Shown piece after piece: positions 19,544 to 29,445 of a stretch of 64,000 nt of DNA. Each line of letters starts with the position of its first letter. Position 1 is the stretch's first letter. Source of the stretch: Rhodanobacter sp. PCA2 (lineage in GTDB: Bacteria; Pseudomonadota; Gammaproteobacteria; Xanthomonadales; Rhodanobacteraceae). The DNA is taken from positions 1-64,000 of the forward strand of contig NZ_NJIC01000012.1 in the NCBI RefSeq assembly GCF_013620825.1, in the 5' to 3' direction. A program made the translations under genes and the position numbers. The notes beneath the pieces were generated by a model. It worked only from the letters and a program-made list of their open reading frames with translations. It did not search any database and was not told where the DNA came from.

Positions 19544-19804
19544 TCATCGTCCGTAGGGGCCTTCCAGGCCCTGGGCGAACATCACGCGATAGCCGCGCTT
19601 GAGCTGGGCGTCGCGCGCCTTCTCGAACGCGGTGATCGCGGCGTCGCGCTCCAGGAACTGCTCGCGCCGCAGCGTGGCCTTGCCGCCCTGGTGGCCCGTC
19701 TCGCGGTACAGCGTCCAGCCGCCCAGCAGGTCCTGTTCCAGCACGATCTGGACGTAGCGTGGCGGCTCGGCGGCGCCGGGCAGGTTTTGCAGGTAGAGGC
19801 GCAT
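19544..19804 (-). CDS. Small WGR-domain protein
   Basis: An 86-residue protein that consists of little more than a WGR-like domain. The [15 protein letters not shown] segment carries the Trp-plus-Gly core that names the fold, and [18 protein letters not shown] provides the closing helix. WGR domains bind nucleic acid ends in PARPs, and stand-alone bacterial versions are of unknown role. It sits immediately upstream of hemE with one base between, so it is likely co-transcribed. The link to heme synthesis is positional only. Confidence 0.78.
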   Translation of the reverse strand: MRLYLQNLPGAAEPPRYVQIVLEQDLLGGWTLYRETGHQGGKATLRREQFLERDAAITAFEKARDAQLKRGYRVMFAQGLEGPYGR

Positions 19805-19922
19805 GGATCCGTGGCGTCGGGCGTGAACCGGCAGATTGCCGCGCCACAGTTTACAGGTGCCGTCGCCGCTTTGTGGACGCGCGGCCTCCGGCAGTCCGTG
19901 GTGTATGGCCGCGCGCCGCATT

Positions 19923-20528
19923 TCAGGCGGTGATGGCGCGCGACGCCAGGCGCAGCTTCGTCGACCGCCAGGAGAGGAAGCAGGTGGTCCACAACGCCAG
20001 CGCGCAGGCGGCGCCCAGCAGCGCATGGACGGTCGCGGCATCCGCGCCCAGCGCGATGGCGGCGACGCCGGCCAGCCCGGCAAGACTCATCGCGATGGCG
20101 GCGATGTACAGATGGCGCCGCCGCAGCAGTGCGGCGAGGGGAACGAAGTGCAGCCCCACGATCAGCGCGATGGCCGGCATGAGGCAGGCCATGTGCCGGG
20201 GATACAGCACCCACGCGGCAAGGTTCATGGCGACGATTTCGGCAACGAGGATGAGCAGGAAACCGCGGCCCGTGTGGCGGTTCCGGCCATCGGCCGGCGC
20301 CTGCGGCAGCCCGGCATGTCGCGCGATGCGCCACAGGTCCAGCGCGGCGACGACCAGGGCGGCCAAAACCGCCAGCGCGACCAGGCCCAGCAGGCTGGCG
20401 TATCCGCCATGGCGGCCCGCCAGGCCCGTCATCGCCCAGATCCCGCCGAAGCCGGTACCGGCCAGCATGCCGATCGCCTGGGCGCGAACGGTGCTCGCGG
20501 TCGCGGGTTCGGTGGCGTGGTCGGTCAT
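19923..20528 (-). CDS. Predicted membrane protein of unknown function
   Basis: A 201-residue protein with six hydrophobic segments (roughly residues 18-40, 44-65, 89-110, 114-132, 138-158, 162-182), separated by short Arg-rich loops. No family motif is recognised. It resembles small uncharacterised membrane proteins often found in Dyella/Rhodanobacter genomes, but this is an impression. A perfect 16-bp palindrome lies about 80 bases upstream and may be its operator. Confidence 0.65.
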   Translation of the reverse strand: MTDHATEPATASTVRAQAIGMLAGTGFGGIWAMTGLAGRHGGYASLLGLVALAVLAALVVAALDLWRIARHAGLPQAPADGRNRHTGRGFLLILVAEIVAMNLAAWVLYPRHMACLMPAIALIVGLHFVPLAALLRRRHLYIAAIAMSLAGLAGVAAIALGADAATVHALLGAACALALWTTCFLSWRSTKLRLASRAITA

Positions 20529-20607
20529 GGCGTCGGCTCCCTGTTGCGGTGCCGACAGTCTCGCCCGATGGTGGGCGCCGCGCCGCTGCGGGGCGTCACG
20601 GATGCGT

Positions 20608-20623
20608 GCTGACAGCTGTCAGC
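20608..20623. promoter_or_regulatory. Perfect 16-bp palindrome, candidate operator
   Basis: GCTGACAGCTGTCAGC is self-complementary over all 16 bases. It lies between the aroB stop and the start of the leftward membrane-protein gene (20528), about 80 bases upstream of that start. No T-tract follows it, so it does not look like an intrinsic terminator. It could be a binding site for a dimeric regulator acting on the membrane-protein gene; no regulator is encoded beside it. Confidence 0.35.
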
Positions 20624-20642
20624 CTTCGGTGCCGCTCCCGGA

Positions 20643-21740
20643 TCAGGCCGCCACGGCGGCCTGCAACACCGCCAGCACCTCGGACTCGGCCACGCCGCCC
20701 ACGATCTCCGCCTTGCCGATGCCGCGCCACAGGATCAGCCGCAGCTGGCCGGCGGTGTTCTTCTTGTCCAGGCGCATCAGTGCGAGGAGTTGCTGCGCAT
20801 CCATGCCGGGCGGGACGACCACGGGCAGGCCGAGCTTTTCCAGCAGGCGCCGCAGGCGTGCGGTATCGGCGGCCGCGCTCATGCCCAGTCGTTCGGACAG
20901 TCGCGCCGCCAGCAGCATGCCGACGGCCACGCCTTCGCCGTGCAGCAGGGCGGTGTAGCGGCCGGCGGTTTCCAGCGCGTGGCCGAAGGTGTGGCCGAGG
21001 TTGAGCAGGGCGCGCTCGCCCTGTTCGGTTTCGTCGCGCGCCACCACGCCGGCCTTGTAGCGCACCTTGCGCGCGATCGCCTCGATCACGGCGTCGTCGT
21101 CGCGGGCGGCCAGCGCGTCGGCATGGGTTTCCAGCCACGCGAAGAACGGTTCGTCGCCGATCGCCGCGCCCTTCACCACTTCGGCGAGGCCGGCGCGGTA
21201 TTCGCGGTCCGGCAGGGTGGCGAGCGTGTCGATGTCGGCCACCACGGCGCGCGGCTGGTGGAAGGCGCCCACCAGGTTCTTGCCGGCGGGCAGGTTCACG
21301 CCGGTCTTGCCGCCGACCGAGGAATCCACCATCGCGAGCAGGGTGGTGGGCATCTGGATGAAGTCGATGCCGCGCATCCAGCAGGCCGCGCTGAAGCCGG
21401 CGAGATCGCCCACCACGCCGCCGCCCAGCGCGATCACGCAGGCGTCGCGGGTGGCGCCGAGCTCGGCCAGCGCGGCCAGCACGCGTTCCACGTTGGCGAA
21501 GCTCTTGTGCGCCTCGCCGTCGTCGAGCAGGAAGCTGGACCAGGCGAGGCCTTCCAGTCCCTTTGTCATCCGTTCGAGATGGAGCGGTGCCACCGTGGTG
21601 TTGCTCACCACCAGCGCGTGGCGGCCGCGCAGCCTGGCGCGCCAGCGTGCGCTGTCGCCGAGCAGGCCGCGGCCTATCCACACCGGATAGCTGCGCGTGC
21701 CCAGGGTGACGTCGATGGTGGTGAGGTCGTTTGCGTTCAT
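20643..21740 (-). CDS. aroB: 3-dehydroquinate synthase
   Basis: A 365-residue NAD- and zinc-dependent enzyme that converts DAHP to 3-dehydroquinate, the second step of the shikimate pathway. Seen here: [20 protein letters not shown] (NAD site, near residue 100), [20 protein letters not shown], the zinc-ligand Glu in GLAEVVKGA, and [11 protein letters not shown] with zinc-ligand histidines. The ATG overlaps the aroK stop by 4 bases (ATGA), the classical aroKB coupling. A 114-base gap follows before the next leftward gene. Confidence 0.96.
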   Translation of the reverse strand: MNANDLTTIDVTLGTRSYPVWIGRGLLGDSARWRARLRGRHALVVSNTTVAPLHLERMTKGLEGLAWSSFLLDDGEAHKSFANVERVLAALAELGATRDACVIALGGGVVGDLAGFSAACWMRGIDFIQMPTTLLAMVDSSVGGKTGVNLPAGKNLVGAFHQPRAVVADIDTLATLPDREYRAGLAEVVKGAAIGDEPFFAWLETHADALAARDDDAVIEAIARKVRYKAGVVARDETEQGERALLNLGHTFGHALETAGRYTALLHGEGVAVGMLLAARLSERLGMSAAADTARLRRLLEKLGLPVVVPPGMDAQQLLALMRLDKKNTAGQLRLILWRGIGKAEIVGGVAESEVLAVLQAAVAA

Positions 21741-22291
21741 GCGGTGGGTGCGGGCGTCGGAAGAGGGAGGCGTTGCCAATGCCGGTCGATCAGCGCGATG
21801 GCGTCGGTGCAGATGGCCGCGATGCCGCGGGCGGCGGGCAGCGCGAGATCGGCAGTGTCGCGGTACAGCGGTTCGCGCACGGCGGCCATCGCCTCGAGGC
21901 GGCTGCGGCGATCCACGTCGGCCAGCAGCGGTCGCCGGGTGTCGTGTTCCAGCCGCTTCAGCTGCTGCGCCACGTCCGCCTGCAGCCACAGCACGTAGCC
22001 GCGCGCCCGGAGCAACTCGCGGTTGCGCGGATCGAGCACGGCGCCGGCGCCGGTGGCCAGCAGCACGTCGTCGCGGGCGCTGCATTCGTCCAGCAGGGTG
22101 CTCTCGCGCTGGCGGAAGCCGGCCTCGCCCTCGATCGCGAACACGGTGTTGATGTCGGTGCCGGTGTGCTGCTCGATCTCGCGGTCGAGATCCACGAAGG
22201 CGAGGCCGTAATGCGCGGCGAGGCGCTGGCCGACCGAGGTCTTGCCCGCGCCGGTGGGGCCGACCAGGAACAGGTTGCGCGACGGATTCAT
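21737..22291 (-). CDS. aroK: Shikimate kinase
   Basis: A 184-residue P-loop kinase that phosphorylates shikimate at O3. The Walker [16 protein letters not shown] lies near residue 11, the substrate-binding DLDREIE near residue 35, FRQRES near residue 60, [14 protein letters not shown] near residue 80, and the lid arginines in RRPLL near residue 120. It is the first gene of aroK-aroB. A 169-base region shared with the divergent epimerase gene must hold its promoter. Confidence 0.95.
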   Translation of the reverse strand: MNPSRNLFLVGPTGAGKTSVGQRLAAHYGLAFVDLDREIEQHTGTDINTVFAIEGEAGFRQRESTLLDECSARDDVLLATGAGAVLDPRNRELLRARGYVLWLQADVAQQLKRLEHDTRRPLLADVDRRSRLEAMAAVREPLYRDTADLALPAARGIAAICTDAIALIDRHWQRLPLPTPAPTA

Positions 22292-22460
22292 CGGGCAAGG
22301 TTCCGACCGGTTCCATCCGGGCGGCGAATTGTCCGGAAGGCCCGCAAGCCGCGCAGGCGGTCTGCGCCGCGTGGGGCGATACATCGTGCGAGCCTTCTGG
22401 ACATCGTGCCACCTACGTAGAATGGGCCGGGACATCCCGAACTTTACAGCAGGTGTTTGG

Positions 22461-23294
22461 ATGGCTGAACGGGTATTGCTGGGCGGTTGCGGCGACCTTG
22501 GCCTGCGCGTGGCGGCGCGCCTGCTGGCGCAGGGCGACGAGGTGTGGGCGCTGCGCCGGCGGCCGCCGGAGGAAAACCTGCCGGGATTGCGCTGGCTGGG
22601 CGCCGACCTCACTGCGCCGCACAGCCTGGGCAACCTGCCGCCGGGCATCGCCCGGCTGGTCTACCTGCCCGCCCCGGACGCACGCGACAAGGCGGCGTAC
22701 CGCGCCCTGTTCGTGGACGGCCTGCGCCATCTGCTCGGGGCGCTGGACCGCCGCGCGCTGAAGCAGGTGCTGCTGGTGTCGTCCAGCGCGGTGTACGGCG
22801 AGCACGACGGCGACCGGGTGGACGAGGACACGCCGACCGCGCCGCCGGGCTTCAACGGCGCGCTGCTGCTCGAAGCCGAGCAGTGGCTGGCCGGGCAGGA
22901 CGTGCCGTCCACGGTGCTGCGTCTGGCCGGCCTGTACGGGCCGGGGCGCCTGCAGCTGCTGGAGCGCCTGCGTGCCGGCACCCAGCGGGTGCCGCGCGAG
23001 GTGCCGCACTGGGCCAACCGCATCCACGTCGACGATGCGGCGGCGGCGATCGTGCACCTGCTGCGCCTGCCCAGGCCGCAATCGCTGTATCTGGGCGTGG
23101 ACGACACGCCGCTGCCGCTGGACGAGCTGTACGACTTCCTCGCCCAGCTGGTCGACGGGCCCTTGCCCGGCGAGGGGCCGGCGCCGCCCGGCGTGGGCAG
23201 CAAGCGGCTCAGCAACGCCCGCCTGCGCGCCAGCGGCTGGACGCCGGAGTGGCCGGATGCACGCGACGGCTACGCGGCCTTGCTGGATACTTGA
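22461..23294 (+). CDS. NAD-dependent epimerase/dehydratase family protein (YeeZ-like)
   Basis: A 277-residue short-chain dehydrogenase-type Rossmann protein. The nucleotide motif appears as [20 protein letters not shown] at residues 5-25, and [12 protein letters not shown] near residue 110 holds the Ser/Tyr of the active-site region, though the typical YxxxK lysine is not evident. It resembles the YeeZ group, whose substrate is unknown. The start at 22461 follows an AGGTG box by 5-9 bases. A TAGAAT hexamer at 22418-22423 may be the -10. It is followed by a YbjQ gene on the same strand. Confidence 0.82.
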   Translation: MAERVLLGGCGDLGLRVAARLLAQGDEVWALRRRPPEENLPGLRWLGADLTAPHSLGNLPPGIARLVYLPAPDARDKAAYRALFVDGLRHLLGALDRRALKQVLLVSSSAVYGEHDGDRVDEDTPTAPPGFNGALLLEAEQWLAGQDVPSTVLRLAGLYGPGRLQLLERLRAGTQRVPREVPHWANRIHVDDAAAAIVHLLRLPRPQSLYLGVDDTPLPLDELYDFLAQLVDGPLPGEGPAPPGVGSKRLSNARLRASGWTPEWPDARDGYAALLDT

Positions 23295-23326
23295 ACCATC
23301 CATCTTTTCCGTTGCGGAGAACACGC

Positions 23327-23674
23327 ATGGCCAACCTCCCCATCCCCCACGGCATGGTCACCACCAGCAACGAACTGCACGGACACCGCGTGCTGCGCAC
23401 GCTGGGCATCGTGCGCGGCATCACGGTGCGCTCGCGCAGCGTGGTGGGCAACCTCGGCGCCGCCTTGCAGACCCTGGTGGGCGGCAACATCACGATCTAC
23501 ACCGAACTGTGCGAGAAAGCGCGCGAGGAGGCGTTCGAGCTGATGCTGCAGCACGCCGCCGCGATGGGCGCCAACGCGGTGATCGCGATGCGCTACGACG
23601 CGAACGACGTGGCCGAGGGCGTCACCGAGGTGCTGTCCTACGGCACGGCGGTGAGGGTGGAACCGGTGGCCTGA
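23327..23674 (+). CDS. YbjQ family (UPF0145) protein
   Basis: A 115-residue cytoplasmic protein of the YbjQ/UPF0145 family, often labelled heavy-metal-binding. It shows the family pattern: [27 protein letters not shown] and an acidic helix [11 protein letters not shown], then [13 protein letters not shown]. The family forms pentamers resembling a dodecin-like ring; its biological role is not established. The ATG is about 30 bases after the epimerase stop, so the two are likely co-transcribed. It converges with the kinase gene. Confidence 0.88.
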   Translation: MANLPIPHGMVTTSNELHGHRVLRTLGIVRGITVRSRSVVGNLGAALQTLVGGNITIYTELCEKAREEAFELMLQHAAAMGANAVIAMRYDANDVAEGVTEVLSYGTAVRVEPVA

Positions 23675-23690
23675 GGCCGCGCCGCCGGGC

Positions 23691-24530
23691 TCACGAATGC
23701 GTGAGCGCGGTCATGTGGCGGTCGTCGTCGTACTCCACGCAGCTGTCGGCCAGCGCCGGGAGCGTGGCCAGCGCGTGGCGGCTGAGCCGCTCGAAATGCT
23801 GCAGGAAGCGCTCCATGGCGGGCGCCTCCATCGCCAGCGGCGCGTGCCGGGCCAGCAGTTCCTGCTCGGTCTCGCCGCGCCAGCGGCGCACCACGTCCCA
23901 GTTCGGCGCCTGCAGCACGATCAGCGCGTCGAACTTGCGCCACAGCGGCTGATAGCCGCGCAGCTGCTTGTTGACCCAGTGACGCCAGTCGCCGTCGGGG
24001 TCCTCCTCGCGCTCCAGCCGGTTCACCGGCGCCTCCAGCGCGGCCTGCGACTGCGGCCGCAGGCCCAGCGCCCAACCCTCGACGATCACCAGCCGCGGCG
24101 GCCGGACGACGCGCGGCCAGCGCGAGGGCGGGGTGCGCGTGTCGCGGCCCTTGTCGAAACGCGGCCACGCCACCGGCAGCCGCTCCGAGGCCTGCGGCAG
24201 CGCGGCCAGCACGGTGAGCAGCAGCTCGATCTCGTGCGTGCCCGGCACGCCGCGGGTGCGCAGCAGCGGGTGGATTTCCTGGGCCATCTGCTCGCGGTCG
24301 CCGCGCGAGTAGTAGAAGTCGTCCAGCGACAGCACCTCGGTGGGCCAGCCGCGCGCCTCGGCCTGCGCCTTCATCTCGCGCGCCAGCGTGCTCTTGCCGC
24401 TGCCCTGCAGGCCGGACACGCCGATGATGTAGGGCCGGCGCGCGCGTGCGATGCGCCCCGCGTACTGGTCCAGCAGGTGCCCGGCCAACGAGGCGTTCGG
24501 TGCGGCGATGCGCGGCTTGGCTGCGCTCAT
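23691..24530 (-). CDS. P-loop kinase, glycerate kinase/phosphoribulokinase-like
   Basis: A 279-residue ATP-dependent small-molecule kinase. The Walker A is GLQGSGKSTLA near residue 42. The LSLDDFYYSRGDRE acidic motif near residue 68 and the VIVEGWALGLRP segment near residue 150 (the Walker B equivalent of this family) follow. This pattern fits the uridine kinase/phosphoribulokinase fold and especially the group of plant D-glycerate 3-kinase and yeast Tda10. The substrate is likely glycerate or a related acid but is not proven. It is divergent from pdxH with a 136-base spacer. Confidence 0.82.
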   Translation of the reverse strand: MSAAKPRIAAPNASLAGHLLDQYAGRIARARRPYIIGVSGLQGSGKSTLAREMKAQAEARGWPTEVLSLDDFYYSRGDREQMAQEIHPLLRTRGVPGTHEIELLLTVLAALPQASERLPVAWPRFDKGRDTRTPPSRWPRVVRPPRLVIVEGWALGLRPQSQAALEAPVNRLEREEDPDGDWRHWVNKQLRGYQPLWRKFDALIVLQAPNWDVVRRWRGETEQELLARHAPLAMEAPAMERFLQHFERLSRHALATLPALADSCVEYDDDRHMTALTHS

Positions 24531-24666
24531 GGGCGTCCTTCCGCGGCGATCGGTCGCGGCCGGCCGCAGGCACGGCCGGCAAGGAGGATTGGGTTAAGAT
24601 GTGGGCGTTTCATCTGCGCCATGATGGCGCGAGCGCGCCACGATTCAAGGGAAAAGTTTCAAAGCC

Positions 24667-25254
24667 ATGCTGAGCCCAGAGATTCTGCAGACTTTCCGGC
24701 AGTTGCTGGAGGAGGCCAAGGCCTCCGGCGACCTCGAGCCCACCGCGATGAATCTGTCCAGCGTGGATGCCGACGGCCGCGTGGCCTCGCGCATCGTGCT
24801 GCTCAAGGGGGTGGACGAGCGCGGCCTGCGCTTCCACACCAACTACGACAGCGACAAGGGCAGCCAGCTGGCGGCGCATCCGCAGGTGGCGCTGTGCTTC
24901 CACTGGAAGCCGCTGCGCCACGGCGTGCAGGTGCGCGTGGAAGGGGTGGCGCGCAAGCTGCAGGCGGAGGAATCCGACGCCTACTTCGCCACCCGGCCGC
25001 GCGGCAGCCAGATCGGCGCATGGGCCTCGCTGCAGTCGCAGACCCTGCCCGAGCGGCGCAGTTTCGACGAGCGCGTGGCGCGTTACGAGCGCGAATTCGA
25101 CGGCCGCGACGTGCCTCGTCCGCCGCACTGGGGCGGCTACCTGGTCGAGCCGGACATGGTCGAGTTCTGGTACGGCGCCGAGTTCCGCCTGCACGAGCGC
25201 GTGCGCTGGAGCCGGCACGGCCAGACCTGGACGCACCGGCTGCTGTATCCCTGA
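24667..25254 (+). CDS. pdxH: Pyridoxamine 5'-phosphate oxidase
   Basis: A 195-residue FMN enzyme that oxidises pyridoxine or pyridoxamine 5'-phosphate to pyridoxal 5'-phosphate. FMN contacts include SRIVLLKGVDERGLRFHTNY near residue 40 and the paired FHW, and the C-terminal PxxWGGY / R-L-H region (PPHWGGYLVEPDMVEFW ... RLHERVRW) is fully conserved. It is slightly shorter at the N-terminus than the E. coli enzyme, as in many Xanthomonadales. It converges with betA through a strong hairpin. Confidence 0.95.
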   Translation: MLSPEILQTFRQLLEEAKASGDLEPTAMNLSSVDADGRVASRIVLLKGVDERGLRFHTNYDSDKGSQLAAHPQVALCFHWKPLRHGVQVRVEGVARKLQAEESDAYFATRPRGSQIGAWASLQSQTLPERRSFDERVARYEREFDGRDVPRPPHWGGYLVEPDMVEFWYGAEFRLHERVRWSRHGQTWTHRLLYP

Positions 25255-25272
25255 GAGCCTCTTCCTGGTCAG

Positions 25273-25299
25273 GCCGACCCGGCCATGGGCCGGGTCGGC
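25273..25299. terminator. Convergent hairpin between pdxH and betA
   Basis: A perfect 12-bp stem (GCCGACCCGGCC at 25273-25284, complement at 25288-25299) with an ATG loop lies between the converging stops of pdxH and betA. No clean T-tract follows on either strand, so it may terminate weakly or protect both 3' ends; its position argues for a two-way terminator. Confidence 0.6.
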
Positions 25300-25320
25300 G
25301 GCTTGCCGCGTGGCCGCGCC

Positions 25321-26997
25321 TCAGGCGCCGCTGCGCAACGGAGCGCCGCCGGCGATGTAGTAGGGCGCGGCGGAGCGTGCCAGCGGGGCGCGGCCGCGGA
25401 TCGCGTCGGCGATCTTCTCCGCGATCATGATCGTGGGCGCGTTGAGGTTGCCGGTGACCACCTGCGGCATGATCGAGGCATCCACCACGCGCAGGCCCTG
25501 CATGCCGTGCACGCGCCCCTGGCCGTCGACCACGCACATGTCGCCGTCGCCCATCTGGTTCGAGCAGGATGGGTGGTAGGCGGTTTCCGCGTGGGCGCGC
25601 ACGAACGCGTCGATCTGGGCGTCGGTCTGCAGCTCGCCGCCGGGCGAGATCTCGCGGCCGCGGTAGGGGTCCATCGCCTTCTGCTGCATGATCTCGCGGG
25701 TGATGCGGATCGCCGCGCGGAACTCGCGCCAGTCCTGTTCGTGCGACATGTAGTTGAACAGGATGCCGGGATCCTGGCGGGGATCGCGCGACTGCACCTG
25801 GATGCGGCCGCGGCTTGGCGAGCGCATCGAACCGACGTGCGCCTGGAAGCTGTGCACCTTGATCGGGTTGGAGCCGTTGTAATTGACGGCGATCGGCAGG
25901 AAGTGGTACTGCAGGTTCGGCCAGTCGAAGTCTTCGTGGCTGCGGATGAAGCCGCCGGCCTCGAACTGGTTGCTGGCGCCGATGCCGGTGCCGTTGAACA
26001 GCCATTCGGCGCCGATCCCCGGCTTGTTGTGCCACTTCAGCGCGGGCACCAGCGACACCGGCTGCTTGCACTCCCACTGCATGTACATCTCGAGGTGGTC
26101 CTGCAGGTTGGCGCCTACGCCGGGCAGGTGGTGCACCAGCGGGATGTCCAGGCCGCGCAGCAGGTCGGCCGGGCCCACGCCCGAGCGCTGCAGGATCTGC
26201 GGCGAGGCGATGGCGCCGCCGCACAGCAGCACTTCGCGGCGCACGCGCGCCTCATGCCGCTGCTCGCCGCGCAGCCACGCCGCGCCGGTGGCCTGCTTGC
26301 CGGAGAACAGGATGCGCTCGGTCAGCGCGTGGGTGACGATGGTGAGGTTGGGCCGCGGGCGCGCCAGATCCAGGTAGCCGCGCGCCGTGCTGGAGCGGCG
26401 GCCCTGCGGCGTCACCGTGCGGTCCATCGGGCCGAAGCCTTCCTGCTGGTAGCCGTTGAGGTCGTCGGTGCGCGGGTAGCCGGCCTGCACGCCGGCCTCG
26501 ACCATGGCGTGGAACAGTTCGTTGTTGCCGTTCCTGGGCGTGGTGACGCGCAGCGGGCCGTCGCCGCCGTGGTAGTCGTTGGGACCGATGTCGCGCGTCT
26601 CGGCCTTGCGGAAGTAGGGCAGGCAGTCGAGATAGGTCCAGTTTTCCAGGCCCGGGCGCCTGGCCCAGTGGTCGTAGTCCAGCGCGTTGCCGCGGATGTA
26701 GCACATGCCGTTGATCAGCGAGGAACCGCCCAGGCCCTTGCCGCGGCCGCACTCCATGCGGCGATTGTCCATGTGCGGCTCGGGATCGGTGAGGTACGCC
26801 CAGTTGTAGCGGCGGCCCTGCAGCGGGTACGCCAGCGCCGCCGGCATCTGCGTGCGGAAGTCGAGACGATAGTCCGGGCCGCCTGCCTCGAGCAGCAGGA
26901 CCGTGACGTCGGCATCCTCGGTCAGCCGCGTGGCCAGTACGTTGCCTGCCGAACCGGCGCCGATGACGATGTAGTCGTAGGTTTGGATGTCGCTCAT
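25321..26997 (-). CDS. betA: Choline dehydrogenase
   Basis: A 558-residue membrane-associated GMC flavoprotein that oxidises choline to betaine aldehyde (and can go on to glycine betaine). Seen: the FAD fold [17 protein letters not shown] at residues 9-25, the GMC signature [20 protein letters not shown] near residue 85, the second signature [13 protein letters not shown] near residue 260, and the active-site His segment [12 protein letters not shown] near residue 470. The last differs from the more usual HPSCTCKMG by SNQ for TCK. It is the last gene of betI-betB-betA, 56 bases after betB. Confidence 0.95.
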   Translation of the reverse strand: MSDIQTYDYIVIGAGSAGNVLATRLTEDADVTVLLLEAGGPDYRLDFRTQMPAALAYPLQGRRYNWAYLTDPEPHMDNRRMECGRGKGLGGSSLINGMCYIRGNALDYDHWARRPGLENWTYLDCLPYFRKAETRDIGPNDYHGGDGPLRVTTPRNGNNELFHAMVEAGVQAGYPRTDDLNGYQQEGFGPMDRTVTPQGRRSSTARGYLDLARPRPNLTIVTHALTERILFSGKQATGAAWLRGEQRHEARVRREVLLCGGAIASPQILQRSGVGPADLLRGLDIPLVHHLPGVGANLQDHLEMYMQWECKQPVSLVPALKWHNKPGIGAEWLFNGTGIGASNQFEAGGFIRSHEDFDWPNLQYHFLPIAVNYNGSNPIKVHSFQAHVGSMRSPSRGRIQVQSRDPRQDPGILFNYMSHEQDWREFRAAIRITREIMQQKAMDPYRGREISPGGELQTDAQIDAFVRAHAETAYHPSCSNQMGDGDMCVVDGQGRVHGMQGLRVVDASIMPQVVTGNLNAPTIMIAEKIADAIRGRAPLARSAAPYYIAGGAPLRSGA

Positions 26998-27053
26998 GGG
27001 AATACCTTGCATGGAAGGGGGCGGCGTCGTGGCGGGGCGTCCTGCGTGACGAT

Positions 27054-28526
27054 TCAGAACACCGAGGCGTACGGCCCCAGCTCGACCTGCACCGACTTGA
27101 TGCGCGTGTAGTGGGCCAGCGTGCTGATGCCGTTCTCGCGGCCCACGCCGGATTGCTTGTAGCCACCCACCGGCATCTCCGCCGGCGATTCGCCCCAGGT
27201 GTTGATCCAGCAGATGCCGACCTGGAGCTGGTGGACGACGCGATGCGCCTGCGCCAGGTCGGGTGTGACCACGCCCGCGGCGAGGCCGAAGTGGGTGTCG
27301 TTGGCGCGCGCGACCACTTCCTGTTCGTCGTGCCATTCGAGGATGCTCATCACCGGCCCGAAGATCTCCTCGCGCACGATGGTCATGTCGTCGCGGCAGT
27401 CGCTGAACACGGTGGGCTGCACGTAGGCGCCGCTGGCGTAGCTGCCGCCCAGTTCGCGGGCACCGCCGGCGAGCAGTCGGGCGCCTTCGCGCTTGCCGCT
27501 TTCGATCAGCGACAGCACCTTCTCCATGTGCGGGAAGCTGGCGAGCGGGCCGAAGTTGGTGGCCGGGTCGACGGGATTGCCCAGGCGGATGCGCCGCACG
27601 CGCTCGACGACGGCGGCTTCGAACGCGGCCTTGATGCTGTGATGCACGAACACGCGGGTGCCGTTGGTGCACACCTGGCCGGAGCTGAAGAAGTTGGCCA
27701 TCACCGCGATGTCGGCGGCGCGGGCGATGTCGACATCGGGGAACACGATCAGCGGCGACTTGCCGCCGAGTTCCATGGTCACCTCCTTCAGCGAGGAGGC
27801 GGCGGCGCTGGCCATCACCTTCTTGCCGGTCTCCACGCCGCCGGTGAAGGAGATCTTCTCGATGCGCGAATGTTCGGTGATCCACTGGCCGACCTGGCGG
27901 CCCTGGCCGTGCACCACGTTGAACACGCCAGCCGGCACGCCGGCCTCGGTGTAGATCTCGGCGAGCTTGTTGGCGGTCAGCGGGGTGACTTCGCTCGGCT
28001 TGAAGATCATCGCGTTGCCCGCGGCCAGGGCCGGGGCGGATTTCCACAGCGCGATCTGGATCGGGTAGTTCCACGCGCCGATGCCGGCCACCACGCCCAG
28101 CGGCTCGCGGCGGGTATAGAAGAAGCTCGATTCGCGCAGCGGCACCTGCTCGCCTTCGATGGCGGCGGCCAGGCCGGCGTAGTACTCCAGCACGTCGGCG
28201 CCGGTGACGATGTCCACCGTGGAGGTCTCGGCGTAGGCCTTGCCGGTGTTGAGCGTCTCCAGCATGGCCAGCTCGTCGTTGCGCTCGCGCAGCAGGTCGA
28301 CCGCGCGGCGCAGGATGCGCGCACGCTGCACCGCGGTCATCGCGGCCCATGCCCGCTGGCCTTCCTCCGCGCTGGCGACGGCCCGCTCGACATCGGCCTG
28401 CGCGGCGCGCTGCACCTCGGCCAGCACCTCGCCGTTGGCGGGGTTGACGACCTCGAAGGTCTCGCCACTGGTGGCGTCGACCGGCTGGCCGTGGATATAG
28501 AGCTTGTGGAGTTCGTGCTTGGCCAT
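27054..28526 (-). CDS. betB: Betaine aldehyde dehydrogenase
   Basis: A 490-residue NAD(P)-dependent aldehyde dehydrogenase that makes glycine betaine from betaine aldehyde. It has the cofactor loop [11 protein letters not shown], the general base Glu in [10 protein letters not shown] (about residue 252), the catalytic Cys in [13 protein letters not shown] (about residue 286), and the betaine-specific LGPYASVF tail. Length equals the E. coli BetB. It lies in the leftward betIBA operon, 28 bases after betI. Confidence 0.96.
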   Translation of the reverse strand: MAKHELHKLYIHGQPVDATSGETFEVVNPANGEVLAEVQRAAQADVERAVASAEEGQRAWAAMTAVQRARILRRAVDLLRERNDELAMLETLNTGKAYAETSTVDIVTGADVLEYYAGLAAAIEGEQVPLRESSFFYTRREPLGVVAGIGAWNYPIQIALWKSAPALAAGNAMIFKPSEVTPLTANKLAEIYTEAGVPAGVFNVVHGQGRQVGQWITEHSRIEKISFTGGVETGKKVMASAAASSLKEVTMELGGKSPLIVFPDVDIARAADIAVMANFFSSGQVCTNGTRVFVHHSIKAAFEAAVVERVRRIRLGNPVDPATNFGPLASFPHMEKVLSLIESGKREGARLLAGGARELGGSYASGAYVQPTVFSDCRDDMTIVREEIFGPVMSILEWHDEQEVVARANDTHFGLAAGVVTPDLAQAHRVVHQLQVGICWINTWGESPAEMPVGGYKQSGVGRENGISTLAHYTRIKSVQVELGPYASVF

Positions 28527-28554
28527 GGGGCTTCCTTGCGTGCGCGGGCGCCGC

Positions 28555-29145
28555 TCAGTGGGCGTTCAGTGGCAGGTGGTGGTCGAGGTAGTCGTAGGCG
28601 GTCTGGCGGATCTGGTCGACGTCGAGCGGGCCGCCGGCGAGGCTGGCGCGCAGCCACAGGCCGTCGATCATCGCCGCGAGCCCGCGCGCGGCGCAGCGCG
28701 CCTGCTGCAGCGGCAGCGCGCGGTGGAACTGGTGGCACAGGTTGGAATACAGGCGATGGTCGTTGGAGCGCTGCAGCCGGCGCAGCTCGGGCTGGTGCAT
28801 GCTCGCCGCCCAGAAGGTCAGCCACACCCGCATGGCGGTGGGGCTGATCTGGCTCTCGTGGAAGTTGCCTTCGATGATGGCGCGCAACTGCGCGCGCGGG
28901 TTGGCGTCCGCGCGCGCGCGGCAGGCGGCGACCGCGTCGCGCAGCTCGCGCAGGATGTGGCGCATGGTGGCGTTGAGCAGGCCGTCCTTGTCGCCGAAGT
29001 AGTGGCTCACGATGCCGGTGGAGAGCCCGGCCTTGCGGGCCACCAGGGCCATGGTGGTGTCCGCCAGGCCCACTTCGTTGATCGTCTCGAAGGTGGCGTG
29101 GATCAGTTGCTTGCGCCGGATGGGTTGCATGCCGAGCTTGGGCAT
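28555..29145 (-). CDS. betI: TetR-family repressor of choline metabolism BetI
   Basis: A 196-residue TetR repressor whose DNA-binding affinity is relieved by choline. The N-terminus [26 protein letters not shown] is nearly the classical BetI start, followed by the helix-turn-helix [21 protein letters not shown] near residue 40. An alternative upstream start (29199) lacks conservation. It is the first gene of betIBA and divergent from betT. The 30-bp palindrome 70 bases upstream is its probable operator, so it likely controls itself, betBA and betT. Confidence 0.95.
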   Translation of the reverse strand: MPKLGMQPIRRKQLIHATFETINEVGLADTTMALVARKAGLSTGIVSHYFGDKDGLLNATMRHILRELRDAVAACRARADANPRAQLRAIIEGNFHESQISPTAMRVWLTFWAASMHQPELRRLQRSNDHRLYSNLCHQFHRALPLQQARCAARGLAAMIDGLWLRASLAGGPLDVDQIRQTAYDYLDHHLPLNAH

Positions 29146-29216
29146 CGGGCATCGCCTGTGCAGAGGGAAGGGGCGCCCGGACAGACGCCGGGGAGCCATG
29201 CGGCGCAGCCTATATT

Positions 29217-29246
29217 ATCTTTATTGATTGATCAATCAATAAAGAT
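29217..29246. promoter_or_regulatory. BetI operator, perfect 30-bp palindrome
   Basis: A 30-base sequence centred on TTGATTGATCAATCAA (whole palindrome 29217-29246, flanked by ATCTTTA and its complement) is perfectly self-complementary. It lies between betI and betT. On the minus strand a TTGATT (complement of 29233-29238) with 16-base spacing to TAATAT (complement of 29212-29217) gives a plausible betI promoter. On the plus strand TTGATT at 29224-29229 could serve betT. BetI bound here would block both. The site is much more AT-rich than its surroundings. The remaining 29247-29445 is a roughly 200-base betT leader in which I see nothing further. Confidence 0.88.
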
Positions 29247-29445
29247 TAAGCTCCCCCCGCCGGACCGCAAGGTGGTCTGGCCGGACGGCGTTGCCGGCGG
29301 GATTCGAGGGCTGCGGGGAGGCCTCGAGCTCCCCGGTGCATCGCAACGAAGGCCGGTATCCGTCGCCAGACAGGGCCTCGTCGTCCGATCCGCAAGAACA
29401 TGGTTTCCGTCACCCGTTGCAACCTCACAATCAGGAGTGCATGCC

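Noticed and set aside
29441-29445. ATG five bases before the chosen betT start
   Set aside because: It is out of frame with the transporter; the AGGAG box is better spaced for the ATG at 29446.
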